A stretch of DNA of 7,841 nt. Origin: DASYQD01 sp036005845. Lineage in GTDB: Bacteria; Acidobacteriota; Thermoanaerobaculia; Multivoradales; JAIOJS01. Every line of letters starts with the position of its first letter. Position 1 is the first letter of the stretch. The stretch spans positions 1-7,841 of the forward strand of contig DASYQD010000193.1 of assembly GCA_036005845.1 (NCBI GenBank), given 5' to 3'. A program made the translations under genes and the position numbers. Shown one piece after another: positions 1 through 7,333 of this stretch. Below the pieces are notes generated by a model. It saw only the letters and a list, made by a program, of their open reading frames with translations. It did no database searches and was not told the origin of the DNA.

Positions 1-263
1 CCTCCCGGTTCTGCGAAGGGGCTCATCTCGCTTCGGCCGTCTTGCGGCCAGCCGTCCGGGCCCTCTTCGCAGACCGGGCCGACCACCCCGACAACACTGC
101 GCTGTCGGGGCAGTCACCCACTAGGGTGCACCAATGAGCCGTGCCCGTGGGGGCGCCCCTCGGCCACGCCAGCACGCGCCGGCCGGATGGTCACGAACGT
201 ACGCAGCTCACTCTGACCGCTCGGCGCGACGTCACGCGAGCTGGTGCTGCGTCGCGGGTCGTT
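1..263. other. Non-coding stretch with several inverted repeats downstream of the BON lipoprotein gene
   Basis: I see no credible gene here; the open frame that begins at 141 on the plus strand is antisense to the BON gene. The stretch holds several dyads. Bases 4-18 pair with 65-78 (CCCGGT-T-CTGCGAAG against CTTCGCAGACCGGG), a 14-bp stem with one bulged T. A smaller hairpin lies inside it at 35-49 (GGCCG/CGGCC). Next come an 8-bp stem at 86-93/103-110 (CCCCGACA/TGTCGGGG), a 5-bp stem at 115-119/124-128, and a 10-bp palindrome GGGGCGCCCC at 150-159. A 7-bp stem at 225-231/250-256 lies just past the BON stop. None is followed by a T-run on either strand, so they are not textbook intrinsic terminators. 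A structured RNA, a Rho-dependent 3' end or a degraded repeat element are all possible. Confidence 0.5.
225..256 (-). terminator. Weak terminator-like hairpin after the BON gene
   Basis: CGCGACG (225-231) pairs with CGTCGCG (250-256) across an 18-base loop, and the stem begins 7 bases beyond the BON stop codon in the direction of transcription. No uridine tract follows on the minus strand, so intrinsic termination would be weak. It may instead protect the 3' end of the message. The position is the main reason to list it. Confidence 0.2.
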
Positions 264-821
264 CTAAGTGAGGTCGCCGACCTTGAGAAGGTTCCGTACG
301 CCACGCACGCCTGCGGTTTCCCTGGCGATGCGTTCGGCTTCGGCCTTCTGCTCCTCGGTCTTCACGCGCCCCACCAAACTGACGATCCCCTGCGCCGTCG
401 CCACATCCACGTTGAACGGGTTGATCTCGGCGCTCGCGGCGAGCTTCGCCTTCACCTTGGCGGTGATCGTCCCGTCGTCCGCCATCTGCCCGCCGGTCAC
501 GTCGCCGACGTGGATGTCGTTGATCACCTGCCGCACGCCGTCGACGCTGCGCGCCTCGTGCTCGGCGAGCCCCTTCTCTTCGGCGTTGTCCACCGTGCCC
601 GCCAAGTGCACCACGCCCTCGCTCACCTGCACGTCGAGCCGGAACGGGTTCGTCTGCCCGTTCGTCGACAACTTCGCCAGGATCTCGGTCTTGATCGCGG
701 CGTCGTCGATCTGCATCGACACCGGCTTTGTGCTCGAGCAACCGACGGCAACGACCAGCAAGAGTGCCGCGCCGAGCCAACGTCCGGCACCCAAGAAGGA
801 TGAGGTCTCGTGTGCGCTCAT
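264..821 (-). CDS. Outer-membrane-type lipoprotein with two BON domains
   Basis: A 185-residue protein. A long N-terminal region with Arg14 leads into a hydrophobic helix (about 16-27) that ends in VAVGC, so Cys28 is the likely lipidation site. Ser29 at +2 favours outer-membrane sorting by the Lol rule. Two BON domains of about 65-70 residues follow (about 38-106 and 115-182). Each has the family pattern: an initial helix (AAIKTEILAKL / GTITAKVKAKL), an NPF-x-[VL]-DV strand, a GxVxLxGxV strand pair, and a second helix ending in GVRxVxN. BON domains are known from OsmY and other envelope-stress proteins and are thought to bind phospholipid or other envelope surfaces. The ATG is set by a near-perfect Shine-Dalgarno at 829-836. 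The gene starts 44 bases after the regulator stop, so co-transcription with the two-component genes is likely. The exact role is unknown. Confidence 0.9.
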   Translation of the reverse strand: MSAHETSSFLGAGRWLGAALLLVVAVGCSSTKPVSMQIDDAAIKTEILAKLSTNGQTNPFRLDVQVSEGVVHLAGTVDNAEEKGLAEHEARSVDGVRQVINDIHVGDVTGGQMADDGTITAKVKAKLAASAEINPFNVDVATAQGIVSLVGRVKTEEQKAEAERIARETAGVRGVRNLLKVGDLT

Positions 822-828
822 CGGGAAG

Positions 829-836
829 ACCTCCTT
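829..836 (-). promoter_or_regulatory. Strong ribosome binding site of the BON lipoprotein gene
   Basis: On the minus strand this reads AAGGAGGT, the full anti-16S core, 7 bases before the ATG. It is much stronger than the site in front of the histidine kinase, which has no clear GGAG. The lipoprotein is therefore probably made in larger amounts than the signalling proteins from the same message. Confidence 0.8.
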
Positions 837-848
837 GCCGATCCCATT

Positions 849-861
849 TGTAGAATCTACA
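849..861. promoter_or_regulatory. Perfect 13-bp palindrome between the regulator and BON genes
   Basis: TGTAGA-A-TCTACA is a 6-1-6 perfect dyad in the 44-base gap, 28 bases upstream of the BON start. It is AT-rich against the very GC-rich surroundings. It could be a protein-binding site (for example a repressor or activator of BON expression) or a small RNA hairpin at the end of the regulator message. I recognise no specific family for it. No sigma-54 GG-N10-GC pair lies between it and the BON start. Confidence 0.4.
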
Positions 862-865
862 GCGC

Positions 866-2205
<1,340 letters not shown>

Positions 2206-2206
<1 letters not shown>

Positions 2207-4011
2207 CAGTGATCAGCTCCTGGACCCTGGAGCGGCAGATCGAGCTCGAAGGTGGTGCCTTCCGGCCCGCTGCTCGCCGCCTCGAGGGTTCCCCCCTGCG
2301 CCTCGAACATCGAGCGCGCCACGTACAAGCCGATGCCGGTGCCGCTCTCCTTGGTGGTGAAATGCATGTCGAAGATCTTCTCGCGCAGCTCCGGCGGGAT
2401 GCCCGGACCGGTGTCGGAGATGCGCATCCGCGCCCGCCCGTCGTGGCGCTCGAGCGTCATCGCCAGCGTGCCGCCGTCGGGCATCACCTCGAGGGCGTTG
2501 ATGGCGACGTTGAGCGCCGACTGCTTGATCTGGTCGCGGAGCGCGACGACGGTGACCATATCGTCGGGCACCTTGACGTCCACCGTCACGCGCTGCTGCC
2601 GCGCCTGCGGATAGAGCAGCGCCTCGATCTCCTCGAGCACGCCGCGCAGGTCGAAGGGCTCCGCCTTCTCCGACGGCGGCGCCGTCTGCGCCAGCAGCAC
2701 GTCGAGGGCGCGGCGCAGGCGCTGCAGCTCCTGCTCGATGACGGTGACCCAGCGCTGCTGCTTCGCCTCGAGGTCCTCGCGGCGCGGCGTCGTCGGGTCG
2801 AGCGAGCGGCGGAGCAGCTCGAGGTTGAGCACCATGGCGTTGAGCGGCGCCCGCAGGTCGTGGGCGACGCCGCGGTAGACGCGGGTCAGGGCACGCAGCT
2901 GCGCCGCCATTCGCAGGTCGGTCTCCACGGCATGCAGCAGCTCGCGGTCGCGCAGTTGCACCAAGTGTCCGGCGTTCCCTTCTTCGTCGAGTGGATAGAC
3001 CTGGCAGCGGACGCGGCGTCTCTTGCCCAGGCGGACGACTTCGAGGTCCGCCTGATTGCCGCTGTCCCGGTCTGCGGGGCCGGTTTGCAAGAAGCTCTCC
3101 AGCGGCTGGAGCGCCCGTCGCCAGTCGTCCGCGGACGGGTCCGCCGGCAGGCCGAGCAGCGTGCGGGCTTGGGCGCTGGCGAACTCCACCTGCCGTTCGC
3201 GCGACAGCAGCACCAAGCCGACGTCGACCATCCCGGCGAGGCGCTGGAGGCGCCGGTCGGCGGCGACGTTGCGCCGCCGTTCCTGCTGCAGCTCGCGGCC
3301 GAGGCGGCCGGCGACGGCGAGCGCTGGGGCGAGCTCGTCCGATGTCGGCGGCGCCGACGCGTCCGTCTCGCCGCTCGCGGCGCGCTCGAGCGCGGCGACG
3401 AGCTGGTCGTTGCGCCGCCGCAGCTGCAGGTGCACGAAGTAGGAGAGCCCGGCAATCAGCACCAGGCCGGCGACGGCGCCGAGGAGGAGGCGCCGCCGCA
3501 GCTCGTCGTAGAGCGGCTCGAGCCGCGAGGCGTCGAGGCCCAGCCGCAGGTAGCCGACGAGAGCGCCGTCGCGCTGGAGAGGCAGCAGGAGCACGTAGGC
3601 CGGTCGCCGGGTCCCGTCGCCGCGTTCGGCGTGGAGGATGGGCTCGCGGCGAGTGCCGAAGACCTCGGCCGGCACCGGCGCGCGGCGCGCCGTGCGCACG
3701 AAGCTTTCGCTGGCGAAGATCTCGCCATGGCCGTCTACCACTTCGAGCGAGCGCACCATCGCCGAGCGCTTGGTGACCTGCTGGAGCTGGCCGATGAGGC
3801 GGAAACGGTCGCCGGGCTGGCCCTCGAGAAGGTCGCTCACCAGCTGTTCGTCGAGGGCGGCCGCGACCTCCGACGCCACCAGGTGCGCCGTGTCGTCCAT
3901 CACGGCGGCGGCGGCGGCATCGAGCGCCTCGTTGGCCCACCAAGCGAGCGCCGCGATCAGCAGCAGGTAGAGGACGAGCGGCAGGACCGCCCGCTGCAGT
4001 GGCAGTCGCAT
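2206..4011 (-). CDS. Membrane sensor histidine kinase (periplasmic sensor, HAMP, PAS, HisKA, HATPase_c)
   Basis: A 601-residue protein. TM1 is about 8-25, TM2 about 175-195. Between them is a periplasmic segment of roughly 145 residues that resembles a single Cache/PDC-type sensor (LEVVDGHGEIFASE at 89-102, then VLLLPLQRDGALVGYLRLGLD at its end), though I cannot name its ligand. A HAMP-like linker (about 197-247), a PAS-like domain (about 254-363) and HisKA (about 372-440) follow. The phospho-acceptor is His384 in GVAHDLRAPLNAM. HATPase_c (about 452-596) has the N box with Asn501/Asn505, G1 DTGPGIP (533-539), F box FDMHFTTK (547-554) and G2 GTGIGL (557-562). The F/G2 arrangement FTTKESGTGIGL is of the NtrB/ZraS type, which normally pairs with sigma-54 regulators. 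The ATG at 4011 has only a weak Shine-Dalgarno. Its stop shares one base with the regulator start, so the pair is translationally coupled. Confidence 0.95.
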
Positions 4012-4036
4012 CGCCCGAGTGTGTCACGCGGGTTAC

Positions 4037-4053
4037 GTCAGCCTTCGGCTGAC
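4037..4053 (-). promoter_or_regulatory. 7-bp hairpin in the leader of the kinase gene
   Basis: GTCAGCC (4037-4043) pairs perfectly with GGCTGAC (4047-4053) around a 3-base loop (GAA on the transcript strand). It sits 25 bases upstream of the kinase ATG, outside the ribosome binding region. It could stabilise the 5' end of the message or serve as a binding dyad. Confidence 0.35.
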
Positions 4054-4061
4054 TGTTCTCA

Positions 4062-4105
4062 CCCCTGTCCTCCCTGCCCTCCTGCCCCTCCAGGGGGCAG
4101 GAGGG
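4062..4105 (-). promoter_or_regulatory. 12-bp hairpin overlapping a G-quadruplex motif, between propeller and kinase genes
   Basis: CCCTCCTGCCCC (4077-4088) pairs perfectly with GGGGCAGGAGGG (4094-4105) around a 5-base loop: 12 bp, mostly G-C. The same strand of the transcript then carries four G-tracts, at 4088-4085, 4079-4077, 4074-4072 and 4065-4062, with loops of 5, 2 and 6 bases. This fits the G3+N1-7 quadruplex pattern. Two of the four tracts lie in the hairpin's 3' arm, so the two folds exclude each other. The element sits in the 112-base gap between the propeller stop and the kinase start. No T-run follows, so it is either a pause or Rho-aided terminator, or a structure that sets how much propeller transcription continues into the kinase-regulator genes. 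Confidence 0.5.
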
Positions 4106-4123
4106 TCCAGAGTTCACTGGGCT

Positions 4124-5317
4124 CTATCGATTGCATCCGAGCACGACTGCCGCACCCGGCAGCGATGCCGCCACTGCCGCCGACTTCGCGCTCACCGCCA
4201 GCCGCGCCGTCCACGGGTCGGTGATGCCGGCGAGCTGCAGCGCGTTCTGCCAGTGGCTGCCGCCGTCGCTGCTCTCGCGCAGCACGAGGGTGGCGCCCGC
4301 CGCCGTGTAGCCGACGCCGAGCACCGCGACACCGGCGGCCGTGGCGGCGGCGTCCTGAGCGAAGCTGTTGAAGCCGGTGGCGAGCTGGTAGGCGACCGTC
4401 TTCCACTTGCCGCGCGCGTTCTGCCAGCGCTCGAGCCACTGGTAGTCGTCCTGGCCGCCGCCGCGCACGCCGAGACCGGCGACGAGCAGCCGCCCGTCGG
4501 ACGTCGCGACGATGGCCCGCGGCGCCAGGCCGTAAGAGTTGGGCGCCAGCTCGAAACGGTCGATCGTGCGCCAGACGCCGGCGGCGTTGCCGCGCGGCGT
4601 CGGACGCGAGCGCACCACCCACTCGTCGGGGTTGCCGTCGAGCTGGCCGGCGACGACGAGTGTGCCGTCGGCCTTGCGTTCGAAGTCCTGCGGGGCGGCG
4701 CCGAACGGGCCGCTGAAGGTCACTTCGTCCTCGGGAGCGAAGGCGCCGATGCCGCGCAGCGCCGACTCCACGCGCCAGCCGATGCCGCCGCTGTCGGCGA
4801 AGCCGTAGGCGACGTAGATGCGGCCGGAGCCGTCGCTGCCCAGCGCGCCACCCGGCGTCGCGGGCCAGGTCTCGTCGCCGCTCTCCCAGGTGCCGGCGAG
4901 GCCGCCGTTGAGGCTGCGGCGCAGGAACAGCTGCTGGCGGTCGTTCTCCGTCTTCCAACCGAGCACGAAGACGTTGCCGTCGGCGTCGACGTGGAGTGCG
5001 CGGGCGCCGGAAGAATCGACACCGGTGGGCCGGTAGCGATCGACGCCCTCCCACGCGGCGCCGGGCGCGCTCTGGCGGAGCACGACGAGCATCGGGTGCG
5101 CCGCGTCGGTCAAATCGTCGGCGGCGAGGAACAGGGAGCCGTCAGGACCGGCGGCGACACCGCGCGGTGCGAGGTTGGGGAAGCGGCCGATCTCCGTCCA
5201 CGCGCATCCGGCGAGGGATGCCTTGGGAGACTTGGCGGGGGCGACGAGCTGAGCGTGTGCGGCTAGCGGGACTCCCAGAGCGGCCAGGGCCGCCAGCGCA
5301 AGGTTCGACAGTCGCAT
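4124..5317 (-). CDS. Secreted protein, probable seven-bladed beta-propeller of unknown function
   Basis: A 397-residue protein with a clear signal peptide: MRLSN, a hydrophobic stretch 6-20, and a likely cut after AHA (residue 22). The start at 5317 is chosen because the signal peptide begins there and GAGGAG ends 6 bases before the ATG; the frame stays open to 5488, but that part is not protein-like. The rest consists of seven repeats of about 50 residues, each opening with an aromatic: Trp40, Trp89, Trp144, Phe193, Trp249, Trp305, Trp356. The repeat pattern is W-x3-[DG]-x-[FYL], then a D-G turn and a hydrophobic strand ending in G or A (DGSLFLAA, DGNVFVLG, DGTLVVAG, DGRLLVAG). A strand of the form [VL]-x-R-x-S comes next, then G-x2-W. 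This is the periodicity of a beta-propeller. The only two cysteines after the signal peptide are Cys38 and Cys395, at the two ends of the array. I see no catalytic motif and no Asp-box sialidase signature, and I cannot assign a function. A sigma-54-like promoter precedes it. Confidence 0.85.
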   Translation of the reverse strand: MRLSNLALAALAALGVPLAAHAQLVAPAKSPKASLAGCAWTEIGRFPNLAPRGVAAGPDGSLFLAADDLTDAAHPMLVVLRQSAPGAAWEGVDRYRPTGVDSSGARALHVDADGNVFVLGWKTENDRQQLFLRRSLNGGLAGTWESGDETWPATPGGALGSDGSGRIYVAYGFADSGGIGWRVESALRGIGAFAPEDEVTFSGPFGAAPQDFERKADGTLVVAGQLDGNPDEWVVRSRPTPRGNAAGVWRTIDRFELAPNSYGLAPRAIVATSDGRLLVAGLGVRGGGQDDYQWLERWQNARGKWKTVAYQLATGFNSFAQDAAATAAGVAVLGVGYTAAGATLVLRESSDGGSHWQNALQLAGITDPWTARLAVSAKSAAVAASLPGAAVVLGCNR

Positions 5318-5398
5318 GGAACTCTCCTCGGTAGGGTGGGGGCGCTGAGTTGTGTGTGCATGGGATTCATTGGATCTCGATGCGCCGACAGCCGGGGA

Positions 5399-5415
5399 TT
5401 GCAGGCGACATGCCA
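5399..5415 (-). promoter_or_regulatory. Candidate sigma-54 (RpoN) promoter of the propeller gene
   Basis: The minus strand reads TGGCATG-TCGC-CTGCAA. Against the consensus TGGCACG-N4-TTGCA it matches 10 of 12 positions, and the essential GG (-24) and GC (-12) are exactly 10 bases apart. Transcription would start near 5389, giving a leader of about 72 bases before the ATG at 5317, which has its own good ribosome binding site. The element lies in a 181-base intergenic gap, points at the propeller gene, and is in the same cluster as a sigma-54 activator gene. I did not find an equally good site in front of the kinase, BON, dehydrogenase or thioesterase genes. Confidence 0.6.
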
Positions 5416-5423
5416 CAGTCGCA

Positions 5424-5435
5424 TGCAACGTTGCA
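5424..5435. promoter_or_regulatory. 12-bp palindrome just upstream of the sigma-54-like promoter
   Basis: TGCAACGTTGCA is a perfect dyad centred about 40 bases before the predicted transcription start of the propeller gene. That is closer than most enhancer sites of NtrC-type activators, which usually lie 80-150 bases upstream, so it may be a repressor or accessory site. The protein that binds it is unknown. Confidence 0.35.
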
Positions 5436-5473
5436 CAGCGAGGTGATTCCGTGCGGGCGCGCGGCTCGCGCCA

Positions 5474-5488
5474 GTGCGCTCGGCGCAC
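5474..5488. promoter_or_regulatory. 15-bp inverted repeat; enhancer site or dehydrogenase 3' hairpin
   Basis: GTGCGC-TCG-GCGCAC is a perfect 6-3-6 dyad. Relative to the candidate sigma-54 start near 5389 its centre is at about -92, a usual place for an NtrC-type enhancer. It also lies 10 bases beyond the stop codon of the dehydrogenase on the same strand, so it could act as a 3' hairpin for that message. No T-run follows, which weakens the terminator reading. Confidence 0.35.
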
Positions 5489-5498
5489 CGACGAGACG

Positions 5499-7259
5499 CT
5501 ACGAAGGGCGCGCTTCGAGGTTCGACGGCAGCTCGCTGCCGGCGCCGACGAGCAGGCGGTCTTCGTCGATCTCGCCGGCGTCGAGCAGCTTCGGCGGCTG
5601 CAAGCGCGCCACCCAGCGGCGCGCGATGGCCGCCCACTGCGGCGCCGTGGGATCGCCGTTCGATTCCGCCGCTGCCGCGCGGTCGACGAGCAGGCTCGCG
5701 GCGTAGGCCGCGGCGAGCGCCAGCGCGATGCGGCGCGCGCTCGCCGACAGGCGCTCGGGATCGGCGGCGCCGGCTTCGAGCGCGGTGACGGTGCCGGCGA
5801 GCGCCTCCAGCACCCGGCGCCCCGCCGGGCCCGGCGTCAGGCGCAGGCGGAACTCGACGTCGGCGAGCAGCGCCGGCAGCGCCTCCTCGCGCGCGATGGC
5901 GCGCAGCACGTCGAGCGACAGCACGTTGGTGGTGCCTTCCCAGATCGGCAGCACCTGCGCGTCGCGCAGCAGCCGCGGCAGGCCGGTGTCTTCGACGTAG
6001 CCCATGCCGCCGAAGCACTCGAGCGCCTCGCTCGCCACCATCACCGCCTGCTTGCCGGTGAACAGCTTGACGAGCGGCGTCAGGAGGAGCAGCAGCGCGC
6101 GCTCGGACGCCGTCGCCTCGCCCGTCTCGTCGCGCCCCTGCAGCGTGGCGGCGCGGAAGAGCAGCACGAGCCCGGCGGCGACCTCGGTCTGCAGCGCCGC
6201 CAGCGTGTCGCGGTGGAGCGCGTGCTCGACGAGCGGCTTGCCGAAGGCGCGGCGCCGGCGCGCGTAGTCGCAGGCGAGATCGACGGCGCGCCGCATGCCG
6301 CCGACGGCGGCGTTGGCGTTGTAGACGCGGGTCACGTTCATCAGCGTGGCGATCGTGCGCACGCCGGCGCCGGGAGCGCCGACGAGAGCGGCCGGTGTGC
6401 CCTCGAGCGTGAGCTCGGCGGTGGGCAGCGCACGCGTGCCCAGCTTCTCCTTCAACCGCTCGAGGCGGATGCCCTGGAGGCGTCCCTCAGCGTCGCGCAG
6501 TTCGACGAAGAAGGCCGAGAGGCCGCCGCCGCCGTGCGGCGCGCCGGGCAGCCGCGCCAGCGTGAAGGCGACGTCGGAGTCGATCGCCGAGGTGAACCAC
6601 TTGCAGCCGAAGAGCCGCCAGCGGCCGCCCTCGACGGCGTGCGCCGGATCGCCGTCGCCGTGGGCAGTCGCATCTGGATACTCGGCAGTGGCCAGCGTCG
6701 CCGTGCCGCCGCCGACGTCGGAGCCGCCGCCGCGCTCGGTCATCCATTGGCCGGCGGTCCAGAAGCGCTCGGGGTCGCGGGCGAGGAGCCGCGGCAGCAC
6801 GCGCGCGGCGAGCGCTTCCGGCGCCGCCGTCTCCAAGAGGCGCGCGGCGCCATCGGTCATCGCCAGCGGACAAAGGTAAGTGGCGGCTGACGGATTGAAG
6901 AGGTAGAGCAGCGCGTGCTGGTAGGGGCGCGACCACGCTCCGTACGCGCGCTCGTAGCCGCAGGCGACGAGCCCCTCTTCGGCCGCCACGCGCTTCAGAC
7001 CCAGCCAGCCGGGCGACAGCTCGAGGCGGTCGACGCGGCGACCCCAGGCGTCGAACGGCACGTGGCGCGGCGGCTGCGCCTCGGCGGCGGCGGCCAGCGG
7101 CAGCAGGTCGGTGGCGGCGCGCTCGCCCAAGTGGCGCAGGTGCGGCTCGACGGCAGCGAAGACGTCGCGCGGCAGCAGCGCCGCGAGCAGAGAGCGCAGC
7201 AGGGGATCGCCGTCCCACGTGTTGGTGAGACGCGGCGGGTCCTGGAAGAAGTCGCTCAG
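5499..7259 (-). CDS. AidB-like acyl-CoA dehydrogenase (flavoprotein), probable CTG start
   Basis: About 586 residues if read from the CTG at 7259. The fold signatures of the acyl-CoA dehydrogenase superfamily are all present. Numbered from the CTG start they are: the FAD/substrate motif QWMTERGGGSDV (171-182), KWFTSA (220-225), IRLERLKEKLGTR (264-276), RRAFGKPL (336-343), ECFGGMGYVED (414-424) and PIWEGTTN (438-445), whose Glu441 aligns with the catalytic Glu of the medium-chain enzyme. These motifs and the extra C-terminal helical region (from about residue 490) match E. coli AidB rather than short-form acyl-CoA dehydrogenases. The first ATG/GTG/TTG codon in frame is TTG 7130. Starting there would lose a conserved-looking N-terminus (SDFFQDPPRLTNTWDGD) typical of this subfamily. 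CTG 7259 precedes that sequence and has GGAG 7 bases upstream. AidB binds FAD and has weak isovaleryl-CoA dehydrogenase activity in E. coli; the substrate here is unknown. It is divergent from a hotdog thioesterase, which suits acyl-CoA metabolism. Confidence 0.92.
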   Translation of the reverse strand: MSDFFQDPPRLTNTWDGDPLLRSLLAALLPRDVFAAVEPHLRHLGERAATDLLPLAAAAEAQPPRHVPFDAWGRRVDRLELSPGWLGLKRVAAEEGLVACGYERAYGAWSRPYQHALLYLFNPSAATYLCPLAMTDGAARLLETAAPEALAARVLPRLLARDPERFWTAGQWMTERGGGSDVGGGTATLATAEYPDATAHGDGDPAHAVEGGRWRLFGCKWFTSAIDSDVAFTLARLPGAPHGGGGLSAFFVELRDAEGRLQGIRLERLKEKLGTRALPTAELTLEGTPAALVGAPGAGVRTIATLMNVTRVYNANAAVGGMRRAVDLACDYARRRRAFGKPLVEHALHRDTLAALQTEVAAGLVLLFRAATLQGRDETGEATASERALLLLLTPLVKLFTGKQAVMVASEALECFGGMGYVEDTGLPRLLRDAQVLPIWEGTTNVLSLDVLRAIAREEALPALLADVEFRLRLTPGPAGRRVLEALAGTVTALEAGAADPERLSASARRIALALAAAYAASLLVDRAAAAESNGDPTAPQWAAIARRWVARLQPPKLLDAGEIDEDRLLVGAGSELPSNLEARPS

Positions 7260-7321
7260 GGCGCGGCTCCGACGACGCCGGGCCGCCGCACGGGTTCCAC
7301 GGCTGCCACGGATGGCGACGC

Positions 7322-7327
7322 TATACT
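7322..7327 (+). promoter_or_regulatory. Candidate -10 box giving a leaderless thioesterase message
   Basis: TATACT is the best -10 hexamer in the divergent gap and stands out in GC-rich DNA. Only 6 bases separate it from the GTG at 7334, so transcription would start at or next to the G of the start codon. No convincing -35 hexamer is visible at 16-18 bases upstream. The opposite strand reads TATAGC at 7320-7325, which could serve the dehydrogenase gene. Confidence 0.5.
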
Positions 7328-7333
7328 GCCGGC

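Noticed and set aside
1..263. tRNA, riboswitch or SRP RNA in the left non-coding stretch
   Set aside because: No T-loop GGTTCGA signature, no SRP core motif and no riboswitch consensus that I recognise. Only unassigned stems are visible.
822..865. Sigma-54 promoter for the BON gene
   Set aside because: No GG-N10-GC pair is present in the gap, and there is no room for a typical promoter plus leader.
2213..4117. 634-residue open frame on the minus strand in another frame of the kinase gene
   Set aside because: Its translation is almost entirely Arg, Ala, Pro and Gly. It results from GC-rich third positions of the kinase codons.
4012..4123. Sigma-54 promoter directly before the kinase gene
   Set aside because: The nearest candidate has only 8 bases between GG and GC, so the spacing is wrong.
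2209..4224. 671-residue open frame on the plus strand
   Set aside because: It is antisense to the histidine kinase, which has all kinase motifs. Its translation is Arg/Ala/Leu/His-rich with no domain, as expected for a shadow frame in GC-rich DNA.
5318..5488. Upstream extension of the propeller protein to a start at 5488
   Set aside because: The added 57 residues look random, would bury the signal peptide, and overlap the sigma-54-like promoter. The ATG at 5317 has a good ribosome site.
5352..6890. 512-residue open frame on the plus strand
   Set aside because: Antisense to the AidB-like dehydrogenase, low in complexity and without motifs.
7128..7130. TTG 7130 as the dehydrogenase start
   Set aside because: It is the first standard start in frame, but it would discard a family-like N-terminus, and the CTG at 7259 has a well-placed GGAG.
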